The notes under the pieces are model-generated. The model searched no databases and was not told where the DNA came from. It was given only the letters and a program-made list of their open reading frames with translations. From Linanthus parryae (taxonomy: Eukaryota; Streptophyta; Magnoliopsida; Ericales; Polemoniaceae), in the NCBI GenBank assembly GCA_023055425.1, contig JALGPY010000004.1, positions 17,383,718 through 17,447,717 on the forward strand: a DNA stretch of 64,000 bases, given 5' to 3'. Shown here piece by piece: positions 21,542 to 32,157 of the stretch (within the stretch, counting starts at the first letter, position 1; every line of letters begins with the position of its first letter). A program made the translations under genes and the position numbers.

Positions 21542-23714
21542 TGATAACTCTCTATTAGAGTTATATTTCTTACATATTTTATATCGTTTTGCGTGATTTT
21601 TGGGTTGATATTCTTAGTTTTACACTATGATTAGAGAGAAAATGTTGAAGTTCGCTTTGCGCATGAATTCGTTAATCCTAGAATTTCTCGTATGATTTTA
21701 TACCATTTTGTCACGATTGATCGCACGGGTTGTTTTTTGTGTTGTTTTGACAGGAATCCAAGCCTTGTAGATGAAGCGGAGCGGAGAAACGAGCTTGGAG
21801 ATTAGTCGGGAGCCTAAACGATGAAGAAATCGCCAAAAAATTGTGAAAAGACGTGAATAGGGGGTTAAAGTGTCATTCAATGAAGTTTGTGTAAAGAAAC
21901 TTTAACCCCCCTCTTGAGTGGCGCCCCACTTGGTGAAAATTCGGTGGCCAAATGTGAGCAACTCTCTGGAAGTAGAGGATCACATATTGTGATCACAAGA
22001 TCAGGAGCAAGACTAGAAAAAATATCAGACGCATGTTGAAAGGGGATTAAAGTGTCTTTTCAAAAAAATTATAAAATAAAAGAATGGAGACTCCCTATTC
22101 ATTGGCTGACGCAAAGGAGGAGAGGAGGCTACGGGTTCAAGAGGAGGGTTCCTCCATTGAAGATCTAGGTTTTTCTTCTTCCTCCCTCGATCCTTCTATG
22201 GAGAAACTTGTAAGTTTTGTTTGGTTGACTTCGATTAGCTAAACATTTTGCTAGGCATCTCTACGAGAGTCTAGGGTTATGTAAACGATAATTTTTTCGG
22301 GTTGAATCTGTTAGAAGGATCACTTTGCAATACCTTGCAAACTTAGTAGGGACTAATTTGCAAGGAAGAGACTAAACCGAATTCTAGCAGGACTAGAATA
22401 GGTCCTTTAGGTAGTTGGCAAGGATTTATTGGACTATATAAAGGACACTCCTTCCTTCCTTCCCACACTTATGACCTTAGTGATCATAACTTGAGTGGGA
22501 GAGAACAAAAAGGAGAGAGCAAGCAAGCAAAGAGGAGCACGCCGCCCCCTTTTGCCGCCGCCCGTCCCCGTCGGCCACAAGGAGGCCGAAACCTCCTTGT
22601 TTCGTATCGTTTTGCGTGATTCTTCTTCCTCTCCCTCTTTTCGGGCTAGCACCAACGATTGGAAGATCTAGTATTCAACTCTAGGCGTGGATCAACTATA
22701 GAGAACGTGACATAATTCGCTTTTGAAGTCATCAAAGGAGAAACCCTAAGGTGTGTTATTGATTTCTTCTCTTACCATTGTTATGTCTCTTGACTTGTGA
22801 TCCTTGGAGGGTTTTGCATGGTTTATGATTGTTTGTGTTTCCGTTGTGCATTCATGAATCAAAACCCTACAGAATCTAGTTTCACGAGTATTTGATTTCA
22901 TCTTGTTGAATCAATGTTAGTTTTTGATTATTTTTAGTAATACTAGGCTATTGACACGTTTCGAAGAAGATTTAATGGTAATAAAATACGGTTTGGCTCA
23001 TCAAGTTTATTCATGCTTAAATTTAGTGATATTCTAATTCAATTATTCATGTACTGCGCATAGTACTCAATGTTAATGGAGTAATTAACCAGAGACACTT
23101 CTTAGTTAGCGAATGCATGACGGGAATTCTAACTAACTAGGATGAGAGTTGAACATCAATCTCGAATCACCGAGACCGGTAGGAGAAGTGAATAGGATTG
23201 GCTAGTGTGAGTAGATTTGTTAGGATTGTTCAGATGTTCCGTAAAACGATGGACTGACATGACCCACTAACATATCAGTAAGCGACCTGCTAGAATAAAC
23301 TGGTAGATAACATGAGACCGGCAGGAGATTGTAGTCTACTGAGATGTAAAGTGACAGAATACCGACATGAGCATGTCATAACCTATTAGACAGCTTGATT
23401 AGGATAGAATTATCGTGTTATATAGCTGAACCAGAAATCGTCTACAACCCCAGGGTGATCTAGAGATCGCCTAGTTTCTCCATATCTAAAAATAAAAAAA
23501 TATTAGATTAGTTTGTTATTTCACTTTGAGTCACTTGTTTGTGGGTAAGGAACTTGTTAAATCACTCTTTTTTCTCCCAGCTATTGTACTCTTAGCTAAT
23601 AGTTAATTAAATAATCTCAAGTCTTTCCTCATGGGATTGATAATTCAGGGTTCAAATACCACCCCTATAGTACTTGATTGTGCACTTGTGCATACGCGTT
23701 AAGAAATCGCCTCA
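21542..23714 (+). mobile_element. Solo LTR of a Ty3/gypsy-type element
   Basis: A 2173-base segment starts TGATAACTC and ends CGCCTCA. It is flanked by a perfect 5-bp TSD, ATTAT, at 21537-21541 and 23715-23719, with no internal genes. It lies inside the MULE relic. Its first bases form an inverted repeat (ATAACTCT and AGAGTTAT) like that at the start of the Athila element E LTR. A 12-bp inverted repeat GGGGGTTAAAGT (21860-21871 and 21899-21910) and a GGATCAC/GTGATC cluster (about 21976-22005) are further features. Such a structure normally results from recombination between the two LTRs of a full element. Orientation is inferred from the TGATAACTC start shared with element E. Confidence 0.82.
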
Positions 23715-23719
23715 ATTAT

Positions 23720-24062
23720 GAGGACATGTATAATTGCTTGCGCTTCTAATTTGATGTATAGTTTTAATTTAAGTGTAATGTTTTTTCACATGTTTAACTA
23801 CAATTTCATTGTCCTCGATGTTAGGTGCTACTACAAAGAAACCTTTCAAATGACAAAGGGAGAGGATGTAGTGCACCCAATTCATGATCCACAGTTTTGG
23901 GTCCCAGGAATAGAGATATCCAACAGAGACTAAAGAGAGAAAGAGATGCCTAAGAATGTGTGGAGAAGAGACCACAATCTCGAGGTTCCAGTTGTTGCAT
24001 CTCAAAGGGGAATTATTTAGTGCAAAATTGGAACGGGTTTGGGAACAACAGCAAGACATGTG
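23720..24062 (+). pseudogene. MULE transposase relic, C-terminal part
   Basis: The text CYYKETFQMTKGEDVVHPIHDPQFW (in frame 23718-23933, quoted in parts) matches the segment after the SWIM finger in MULE transposases (Cys, Tyr, KETF, then HPI...P..W). After a stop at 23931, the sequence up to about 24060 keeps a trace of the terminal zinc knuckle (IIQCKIG). The bases before the Cys look like an intron acceptor (…gatgttag), as expected from the intron found here in many MULE genes. I infer this exon and 20866-21541 were one gene before the solo LTR landed. Confidence 0.6.
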
Positions 24063-24169
24063 GAAGGGTAACCACTCACCGGATGTCAGCTGAAGGGAGG
24101 AAGGTTCACCGTCTATAGCTTTTCTATGTCATCATTCATGTGGTAGTTGTCCAATATGTATTCTGTCAT

Positions 24170-24490
24170 AGGTTAATACCCACCGCTGGTTATTAGGCCC
24201 AGTATGTATTCTTATTATCACTGGAAAATGACCACCCTAGTTAGGTCCTATTTTTAATATGACTGTTACAGGACAAAAACCACCCCGGTTAGGTTTAATG
24301 TGTATTCTGAGTGTCACATGACAGTAAACCCCCCTTGTTATGTCCGATGTGTATTATGGCTGTCACAGAACAAAAACCGCCCCAGGTCATGTCCAATATG
24401 AATTTTGGGTGTCACATGACAATGACCACCCTAGTTACCAGTGCGTACTTGAGTGTCATAGGAAAATAACCACCCATGGTTATGTCCAAC
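24170..24490. repeat. Degenerate minisatellite, period about 48-51 bp
   Basis: About seven decayed units are seen, each with a word like 'aaaaaccaccccggttaggtc' followed by 'atgtgtattctg.gtgtcaca.gaca'. Unit anchors lie near 24180, 24230, 24281, 24329, 24378, 24427 and 24471. It follows the MULE relic directly and may be part of that element's subterminal region. Confidence 0.7.
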
Positions 24491-25354
24491 TATCACAGTG
24501 TTGAGATTGTAGATATGTTGTTGTTGTGGGGGCTTTGAATTGTTAGTATGTGTGAAACTATTGTGATTTTCCAAGTACTGTGCATAATGTGTCAAATTAT
24601 TTGACATTATAGTATTGCAGAAATTGACTTCGGAATTGTAGGAAACTAATCCAGCAGGATCTTCCCAAGGACCAGCCAAGAAAAAGGCCAAAACTACCTC
24701 TGAAGTCTCATAGTCACAACTGTAATTGTTCACAGATTGCACCGGGCTATCGTATTATGGCACATTTTTATTTTACTTAACTTTATTCTAGGTCACAATG
24801 ATTAAGAACAAGTCCGTAGTCGCACCACAGAGTTATTTCCTCACAACCTTAATTGATGGATGCCATTACTTTTCGTACACTTTCACTGGTCCGCGTAGTA
24901 AAATAGACCACTAAATGTATATGTTGGTATACTTTATAACTATTTTGAATCACATCAATTGGTTACTAGTAGCCTCCAGCCTTGTATGTGAATTTCTTGA
25001 TGGTTTGTAAAATTAAACTAGTTGTGTTGGATGGTTTTTGTAAAGCTAAATTAGGCTTCCTCCACACTTTTAAATACCGGGAGGTTTATGCATATGTAAC
25101 CACATTTTCCTCCAACTTGCTATTTTTGGGATGTTTTTTGTAAAGCTGATTTTAGCTAACTGTATTTTTGGTGGCAGTTTGAAGTCTACTATCTTGTCAG
25201 CCAATTGCTTGTTTTTTAGTTAAATGCGTACTACTTTTAGTTACTTAACATTTACTCTGTGTAGAATAACTCTTTTGTAAAATGTGTTTTGTATAATGTT
25301 CTGATGTTCTTGTCATTTCGGTAATAGTGCAAGCAAATCTTACAAGGTACGTAC
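24491..25354. other. Unassigned DNA right of the MULE relic
   Basis: There is no convincing gene. A short plus-strand text near 24660-24700 (GPAKKKAKTTSEV) resembles the basic GRPKK-type tail of MULE transposases but is weak. The sequence is AT-rich and ends at the CGTAC target site of copia element F (25350-25354). Confidence 0.4.
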
Positions 25355-25840
25355 TGTAAGTTAATTTTCTGGATCGCATACAAGAAATCAAAACACCAGT
25401 TACGATATTACAATAACAATAAGACGTACCGTTTGATCCAGCCATCTTCGTAGTAGTTGATTCTTCACAAAATTGGAAGAGCTAGAGCACCGGATCTTCC
25501 CCTCCTACTCCCACTCTTGTTTGTTTTTCGATAGGGCTAACAATCCCCCAGCTACTCTTATTTATAAGAGCTGGCTAGGGTTTTTGGGAGTGGAGAGGGG
25601 ACCGGGCCTAATAATCATAAACAGTCATTGGGCCCTCCTATCAAGGAGCCCAATAACCAAACAGCCCACACCTTCATACCACACTAATAATAACACTAAG
25701 ATGCACCCTGGCCCAAACACAGGATCACTAAAGTATTGGGCTCGTACCGGTGAATTACTTGAACCACTTTCAACCCGTTTTATAAAACTGAAAGACAATT
25801 ATTGGTAGCCCAAATAACTAGTTTAAAATATTTTCTTACA
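25355..25840 (-). repeat. 3' LTR of element F
   Basis: The LTR begins TGTAAGAAAA and ends CTTACA in element orientation. On the minus strand it has a TATA box TATAAATA (25559-25566). About 115 bases downstream an ATG (25443-25445) is followed closely by the sequence GGTACGT. It is practically identical to 31672-32157. Confidence 0.93.
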
Positions 25841-25853
25841 TTCTCCCACTTGG
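25841..25853 (-). other. Polypurine tract of element F
   Basis: The minus strand reads CCCAAGTGGGAGAA directly before the LTR start TGTAAG, the usual copia arrangement. The 630 bases between this and the pol stop (25854-26482) show no coding signal and are the element's 3' non-coding region. Confidence 0.85.
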
Positions 25854-26482
25854 GCAACAATAATTGTGGATTTGAAAAAGCATTTGTTTTTATAAAACGA
25901 CTCTCGGGTTGAACAACTGAATGGCCATAAACATGGTTCAAGCAAACTTCATCTTAGCACAGGATCTCGTTCAACAGTCATATTAAAATCGAACTATGGC
26001 GGCAATTATGTTATTTATCAACATAAGACCTTCCATAATTACAAATTTCAACATGTTGCCAACATAGACCCCGAAGTGTGGTAAAGTGCAGTGTAGAATA
26101 TATGCACATGTGATCCAATAATATATCATGCAAATTCTACTTCAGGTCCTACATGACCATTGAAGGTCACTCACAGGAATATATCCCATCACTTCCAAAA
26201 AGGAAGCTAACATATCTCTAAACCGAGACACCATGCTTTTATACCAAAGCACTCATGTCTTTAATCAAGACACTAGTTACCATGGATCCATCAACGCTTC
26301 AAAACCGAAGAAATCTTTTCATCTCGAGACGGCTTAACCTGCACAAACTCAATGCAAAAGGAGCACAACTTGCAATAATGATATAAAATTCACATTAGGC
26401 AAGTCAAAATGGGAATAAATTGATAAAAGTCATCAATCAATATCATCACAGGGTCTGTAATAAAGAGTTACATAGACTCCCA

Positions 26483-27490
26483 CTAACCAAACACATCTGA
26501 TGAATCAACTAAGTTCATATGCTCAACATGCTTAGCAAACTCTACAGGCCTGAGCCCTTTTGTAAGTGGGTCAGCTAACATGTCTGCAGTACCAATGTGC
26601 TCATAGACTACTTCCCCCTTTTCAACCCATTCTCTAACCTTGAAATACTTTATGTCTATAAACCTAGACCCGCCTGAATTTTTGTTGTTCTTGGAGAAGA
26701 ACACTGCAGCCATATTATCACAGTGCATTTTCATAGGCTTAGAGATGGAGTTGAAAATATTTAACCCTGCGATAAAATTCATTAGCCATATAGCTTGTGC
26801 CCCACCATCAAAACACGCCACAATCTCTGCCTCCATAGTGGAAGATGCTATGAGAGATTGCTTAGAGCTTTTCCACGATACCGCTCCACCTGCCAGCATG
26901 AATATGTATCCAGTGGTGGATTTTCTATCATCAGAACAACCAGCAAAATCCGCATCGGTGTAACCAACAATCTCAAGAGGATCAACATTCTTATAAACAA
27001 GCATGTAACCCTTGGTCTTCTGCAAATACCTCAGAACTTTCTTGGATCCAACCCAATGATCATGACCTGGATTAGAAGAATATATACCCAACACACTAGT
27101 AGCATAAGCTATATCAGGTCTAGTGCAAACAGCTGCATACATAAGACTACCAACAGCACTTGCATAAGGGACAGTTTCCATAGACTGTCTCTGAATATCA
27201 TCTAGTGGACATTGGGTGTTATTGAGTTTATCCCCTTTGCAAATAGGTGCAATACCAGGTTTACAATTTTGCATGCCAAATCTCGTGAGGACGCGATCAA
27301 TGTAGGCTCTCTGGGACAACCCTAAAAGCTTCCTACGTCGATCTCTCTTAATATCAATCCCCAACACAAAAGAAGCTTCACCAAGGTCTTTCATGTCAAA
27401 GCTATCAGACAACATTTTCTTGACTTCATATAATAATCCCAAATCGCTACTGGCAAGCAATATGTCATCCACATATAAAAATCAAGAAAA
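26483..27490 (-). pseudogene. pol: RT C-terminal part and RNase H of element F
   Basis: The 329-codon frame begins just after the YVDD box. It has DDILLASSDLGLLYEVKKML, SFVLGIDIKRDRRRK, the RNase H residues TDADFAGCSDDRKSTTGY, MEAEIVACFDG and HCDNMAAVFF, and the conserved end ADPLTKGL. It is separated from the upstream pol frame by one extra T in the run before YVDD (near 27480). No stops occur inside. Apart from that one base it looks functional. Confidence 0.92.
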
Positions 27491-30200
27491 TAAACTTGCT
27501 CCCACTGATCTTGAGATATATGCAAGAATCAACAGTATTCTCAATGAAACCAAGAGATACCACTACCTGGTGAAACTTTAAGTACCATTGCCTTGAGGCT
27601 TGCTTAAGGCCATAAATAGACTTCTTTAACCTGCAGACTAAATTTTCAGTTCCAGTTGACACAAACCCCTCTGGTTGCTTCATATACACCTCCTCATACA
27701 GATCGCCATTCAAGAAGGCTGTTTTCACATCCATTTGGTGAAGTTCTAAGTCAAAATGTGCAGTTAATGCCATAATAATGCGAAAAGCATCTTTTGAGGA
27801 AACGGGGGAAAATGTTTCAGTGTAATCCACACCCTCTCTTTGAGTAAAACCCTTTGCCACAAGTCTAGCTTTAAACCTCTCAACACTCCCCTTGGAATCT
27901 TTCTTTGTCTTGAAAATCCATTTACACCCAATGGCTTTAGAACCCTGAGGAAGCTCAACTAACTCCCATACCTCATTATTAGACATTGAGTTCATTTCCT
28001 CCTTCATCGCTTCAATCCACTTATCAGCTTGTACACTGATGATGGCATCGTTGTAACTTATGGGATCAACTATATCATGCTCTCCAAGATAAACAAAATC
28101 CTCAGAAGTTGTAGGTCTCCTTACCCTTTCAGATCTACGCACGGGGGGTGGATCTTGTTGAACATTCTCACCTTGCGGTGGCAATTCAACAGGGACAACT
28201 GGGGCATCAGTCACTCCATCCATTGTCTCTAAAATTGGAGCACTGGATTTTTCTATGACAATAGGCAACGGCACAAAAGCTGGTTCATCATTGGGCACTT
28301 CAGACTGGATAGTAGGGGAAGCATAATCACCCACGTTGTCTTCAAAGAATTTTGCATTGCCAGATTCAACAATTCTTGTCCCATGACCAGGACGATAGAA
28401 GCGATATCCCTTTGACCCCTCTGGATAACCTACGAAATAGCAGCGAGTGGTTCTAGGACCCAACTTGGATTCAGCAGGATTATAGAGTTTAACTTCAGCA
28501 GGGCATCCCCATACACGAAAATGGTTTAAGCTAGGTTTTCTTCCAGTCCACAACTCAAAGGGTGTTTTAGGAACAGATTTTGAGGGTACTCGGTTTAGGA
28601 TATACATGGCAGTGAGAATGGCTTCACCCCAAAGAGATTCAGGTAATTTGGATAAGCTCAACATACACCTCATCATCTCATCTAGAGTGCGATTACGACG
28701 CTCAGCCACACTATTTTGTTCAGGGGTACCAGGCATAGTGTATTGGGCACCAATTCCAAAGTTCTCTAAGAATTCAGCAAAAGGTCCCTTGCATTGGCCA
28801 ACATCACCGTGCTTTCCATAATACTCACCCCCACGGTCAGACCTAACAATTTTAATCGCCTTTCCAGTTTGATTTTCAACATAGGTCTTGAAAATTTTGA
28901 ATTTCTCCAAAGACTCTGACTTATGTTGAATCAGGTAAACAAACCCATAACGAGAGTAATCATCAATGAAGGTGATGAAATACTTTTTCCCACACAAAGT
29001 AGAGGAGAATGGTCCAGAAATATCAGTATGGATGATCTCTAAAAGGTTCGAACTACGGGTGGATCCAAACTTCCTTGTTTTTGTCATCTTGCCTCTTATG
29101 CAATCGACACAAGGTTCACCTCCATTTTGTTCAAGTTCAGGAAGAATATTTTCCTTAACCAATCTCTGAACTCTCTCATTGGAAATGTGAGCAAGTCTCC
29201 TATGCCAAAGAGCATGAGATTTGTCTTTACTTAAAGGTCTTTTGGTACCACTACACTCGACGTTCAAGGAGAAAGGAGTAGGTGAAAGATTCAAACGATA
29301 CAATCCATCACACAAGAATCCATTACCAACAAGAGATGACTTCAAGAATAACTCAAACTTATTATTGCCAAAAGTGAACGTGTAACCAGAGACATCGAGT
29401 TTTGACACAGAAATCAAATTCCGTCTTATAGACGGTACATAAGCAACGTTTTCTAACACAATGCTAGATTTGGACTCAAAAAACAACCTAACACTACCAA
29501 TGAAGACTATGGGAACGCTGACTCCATTTCCTACAAAGATGCGATCTTCTCCTTCCCTAGGTTTGCGTTTGCTTAGAAACCCCTGCAAGGAATTAGAAAC
29601 ATGAATAGAGGTTCCACTATCAAGCCACCATGAATGAGGTGGGACATCGACCAAGGAAGACTCAAAACAGACAAAAACATCACCTTGTGCCTTATTCTTC
29701 TTCTTATGAGACAAAGATTGGAGCTTGGGACACTCCGACTTCTTGTGACCACTCAACTTGCAAAACCAGCAAGAGAACACCTTCTCAATGGTAGGCTTTG
29801 GGCCATGTGGCTGTTTAGGCTGACCGTTTTTACTCTTATGGTTTTGGCCTTTATGATGCTTATGATTCTTATTCTGAGAACTGCTATTCCAATTCCCCCC
29901 AACATGGCGTGGCTGATACACCATATTTACACTCTCAGACTTGGCTCTCTTGTGCCTCTCTTCCACTTGAACACAAAGGGCAATCAACTCATTCACAGAC
30001 CAAGACTCCTTGTGAACATTGTACGTGGTTTTGAGGTTATCAAACAGTGGTGGAAGAGAATTAAGAGCTTGGTGGACGAGAAAGGCATCGGCTATGGGGA
30101 CTTTGAGGTTGGTTAACTTGTTTGCTATTTCCTGCATCCTCATAAGATAGGTCCTAACACCACTCACCCCATCGTATCTCATGGTAGAAAAGGTCTCCAA
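27465..30200 (-). CDS. pol: gag C-terminus, protease, integrase and RT of element F (long open frame)
   Basis: The 911-codon open frame on the minus strand holds, in order: a UBN2-type gag remainder (1-130), a CCHC zinc knuckle CWFCKLSGHKKSECP (144-158), the protease active site DSG (194-196), and integrase with HHCC residues H333, H337, C364 and C367 and the catalytic triad D393, D455 and E500. The box at E500 reads EQNSVAE, with Ser where Gly is usual. The D-E spacing is about 44, longer than the common 35, owing to a short insertion seen in this kind of plant copia. RT follows (MDVKTAFLNGDLYEEVYMKQ; YGLKQASRQWY). The first codon here is not the native start, because gag begins further upstream in another frame. 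The frame runs off the YVDD box through a single-base insertion. Confidence 0.93.
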   Translation of the reverse strand: METFSTMRYDGVSGVRTYLMRMQEIANKLTNLKVPIADAFLVHQALNSLPPLFDNLKTTYNVHKESWSVNELIALCVQVEERHKRAKSESVNMVYQPRHVGGNWNSSSQNKNHKHHKGQNHKSKNGQPKQPHGPKPTIEKVFSCWFCKLSGHKKSECPKLQSLSHKKKNKAQGDVFVCFESSLVDVPPHSWWLDSGTSIHVSNSLQGFLSKRKPREGEDRIFVGNGVSVPIVFIGSVRLFFESKSSIVLENVAYVPSIRRNLISVSKLDVSGYTFTFGNNKFELFLKSSLVGNGFLCDGLYRLNLSPTPFSLNVECSGTKRPLSKDKSHALWHRRLAHISNERVQRLVKENILPELEQNGGEPCVDCIRGKMTKTRKFGSTRSSNLLEIIHTDISGPFSSTLCGKKYFITFIDDYSRYGFVYLIQHKSESLEKFKIFKTYVENQTGKAIKIVRSDRGGEYYGKHGDVGQCKGPFAEFLENFGIGAQYTMPGTPEQNSVAERRNRTLDEMMRCMLSLSKLPESLWGEAILTAMYILNRVPSKSVPKTPFELWTGRKPSLNHFRVWGCPAEVKLYNPAESKLGPRTTRCYFVGYPEGSKGYRFYRPGHGTRIVESGNAKFFEDNVGDYASPTIQSEVPNDEPAFVPLPIVIEKSSAPILETMDGVTDAPVVPVELPPQGENVQQDPPPVRRSERVRRPTTSEDFVYLGEHDIVDPISYNDAIISVQADKWIEAMKEEMNSMSNNEVWELVELPQGSKAIGCKWIFKTKKDSKGSVERFKARLVAKGFTQREGVDYTETFSPVSSKDAFRIIMALTAHFDLELHQMDVKTAFLNGDLYEEVYMKQPEGFVSTGTENLVCRLKKSIYGLKQASRQWYLKFHQVVVSLGFIENTVDSCIYLKISGSKFIFLIFICG

Positions 30201-30546
30201 GAGCTCACCAGTTTCAGTTTCTCAGATTCCTGAAATTTGTTTCCAATTGCATCTAGAAACTTCTTAGCATTTGTCTCATTCGGAACCGCACTCTGAAAGC
30301 TCTCTGATATGGACTTCTTCATAATCATAATACTAAGTCTATTAGCTCTCTCCCACTTCTGATAATAAGCCTTCTGTTCAGAAGTGCTAGTGTCAGTCAG
30401 CTTAGCGGGCTCATCGTCAATCAGGCAAATGTCTAAATCAGCAAGTCCCAAGGCTAACTCAACATCACGTTTCCACCTCTTAAAGTTACTAGCAGAGAGA
30501 GTCTCAATAGCGCAAATCTGATTATTCACAGCAATATTGCTAACAG
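30179..30546 (-). CDS. gag: gag N-terminal region of element F (predicted second exon)
   Basis: The open frame encodes a capsid start with ETLSASNFKRWKRDVELALG and a UBN2-like region to NKFQESEKLK, where a single-base shift (near 30215) moves the rest of gag into the next frame. The nearest in-frame ATG (30601) lies in sequence without gag character. A good splice acceptor, TTATTATTGCAG, ends at 30547, and its exon side (30546) is in frame with gag. I infer that translation starts at the LTR ATG (31762) and that this is the second exon. Confidence 0.7.
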
Positions 30547-31746
30547 CTGCAATAATAATTCGATTCAGTTTTAAAATTAACAACAATTCACGGGTATTCA
30601 CAAGAATATGCTAAATATAAACCAAGCAATATTCTCACATGATCATACAATGCGTCATCATATAAACACCTTTGGGCAGAATATATTAGACACATTTGAG
30701 ATCACAACCAAGTCAATTAGTAAGAACAATTCCTCCGAAGAACTAAATCCCTTTGGGAAAATAGCTTTCTTTGGAATCAAAAGTTATATCCCCTTACTAT
30801 TGACTCACACTACCTCTTAAATTAATACCTTTAATCGACCCCCTTTGGGTAGGTAATCAGATACATAAGTTCAAGAGAAGCTTCCCATGATCCTTTATTG
30901 AATTATCCTTAATTTATACACATGGACCACTTTGGTGATACCATATACACAAATCTAAGATACTCAACTGGGACAGAAAAATATAAATAAACAAATACCC
31001 AGATGTTGGCGCAGTACAAGATTTTATTTATAAGTTTTGATCAAACCACTTAACTTGGTTTATGTTGATTCTCTTTTTATTATTATGATGATTTTTTGAT
31101 TTTTTTTTCTTTTACAATAAATAAATAAAACATACAGTTTGTAAAGAAAAAAAAAAAAAAAAACTGCTGTAGCACTGCTTCATTATTATGGGAATTACAT
31201 CTATAATGATCAAAGTCTACATAATAGAAGATTTAGTGGCAGTGACAAACTATGAATATTTCGTCCATTATACCACTTCAAACAAATGGCGTTGTGTTGT
31301 CATGCCTACAATGCACCAGCCACATGCCACTTGCCGTCTACACAAGATGGCACAACAACTATGGATACATTTTCTTAAATCAAAATATATAATTAATAGA
31401 CAAAGGCCACATGATTCATGGACAGTCGGCCATAACCCAAGAACCCTACGCTAACCCTAGGGTACTTTCTTTGGTTATTAGCGAAAAACTACTGCCGACT
31501 AATTATAGGATATTGCCTACCCAATCTTAGAAATCATCATATCACAGAAGCAGTTAACAAAGTACGGTCTGTGCAAACAGTTCCAAATTTCCAACGTGAA
31601 GAGCGCGACATGAAAATTATGTTCCATACCTAGGGTTTTAATTTCTAACGTATGTTGGCTCTGATACCACATGTAAGTTAATTTTCTGGATCGCATACAA
31701 GAAATCAAAACACCAGTTACGATATTACAATAACAATAAGACGTAC
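30547..31746 (-). other. Predicted 1.2-kb leader intron of element F, containing the PBS
   Basis: On the minus strand, the LTR ATG at 31762 is followed 16 bases later by a donor-like GGTACGT (intron from 31746). The best acceptor is at 30547. Exon 1 has 16 coding bases (phase 1) and the exon after the acceptor continues in the gag frame. The interval covers the 3' part of the LTR, the PBS at 31656-31671 and about 1 kb of AT-rich leader with long A and T runs (31069-31163). I see no gene in it. Splicing is inferred, not shown. Confidence 0.5.
31656..31671 (-). other. Primer-binding site of element F
   Basis: The minus strand reads TGTGGTATCAGAGCC directly after the LTR end, an exact copia tRNA-Met-type site. 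Confidence 0.9.
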
Positions 31747-32157
31747 CGTTTGATCCAGCCATCTTCGTAGTAGTTGATTCTTCACAAAATTGGAAGAGCT
31801 AGAGCACCGGATCTTCCCCTCCTACTCCCACTCTTGTTTGTTTTTCGATAGGGCTAACAATCCCCCAGCTACTCTTATTTATAAGAGCTGGCTAGGGTTT
31901 TTGGGAGTGGAGAGGGGACCGGGCCTAATAATCATAAACAGTCATTGGGCCCTCCTATCAAGGAGCCCAATAACCAAACAGCCCACACCTTCATACCACA
32001 CTAATAATAACACTAAGATGCACCCTGCCCCAAACACAGGATCACTAAAGTATTGGGCTCGTACCGGTGAATTACTTGAACCACTTTCAACCCGTTTTAT
32101 AAAACTGAAAGACAATTATTGGTAGCCCAAATAACTAGTTTAAAATATTTTCTTACA
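31672..32157 (-). repeat. 5' LTR of element F
   Basis: This is the partner of 25355-25840. In element orientation the TATA box TATAAATA is at 31876-31883 and the candidate gag start ATG at 31760-31762, so the start codon would sit inside the LTR, downstream of the expected transcription start. Confidence 0.93.

Larger units (their letters stand above)
25355..32157 (-). mobile_element. Young Ty1/copia element F
   Basis: This is a 6803-base element on the minus strand. Its two 486-base LTRs (25355-25840 and 31672-32157) differ at one site I can find (25711 versus 32028). It has a perfect TSD, CGTAC, at 25350-25354 and 32158-32162. PBS, PPT, gag, protease, integrase, RT and RNase H are all present in copia order. 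Two single-base frameshifts (near 30215 and near 27480) break an otherwise open polyprotein. The LTR identity makes it the most recent insertion in the window. Its integrase has the spacing and PGTPEQN-type box of plant copia families annotated as TNT1-94-like; I do not assign a lineage. Confidence 0.95.

Noticed and set aside
22434..22655. 73-codon frame in the solo LTR
   Set aside because: Non-coding LTR with a short GC-rich patch; no motif.
24170..24490. CRISPR-like spaced repeats
   Set aside because: Degenerate minisatellite in plant DNA; repeats and spacers are not distinct and there are no cas genes.
25473..25808. 111-codon frame present twice (also 31790-32125)
   Set aside because: It is LTR sequence of element F, repeated because LTRs are repeated, and antisense to its transcription.
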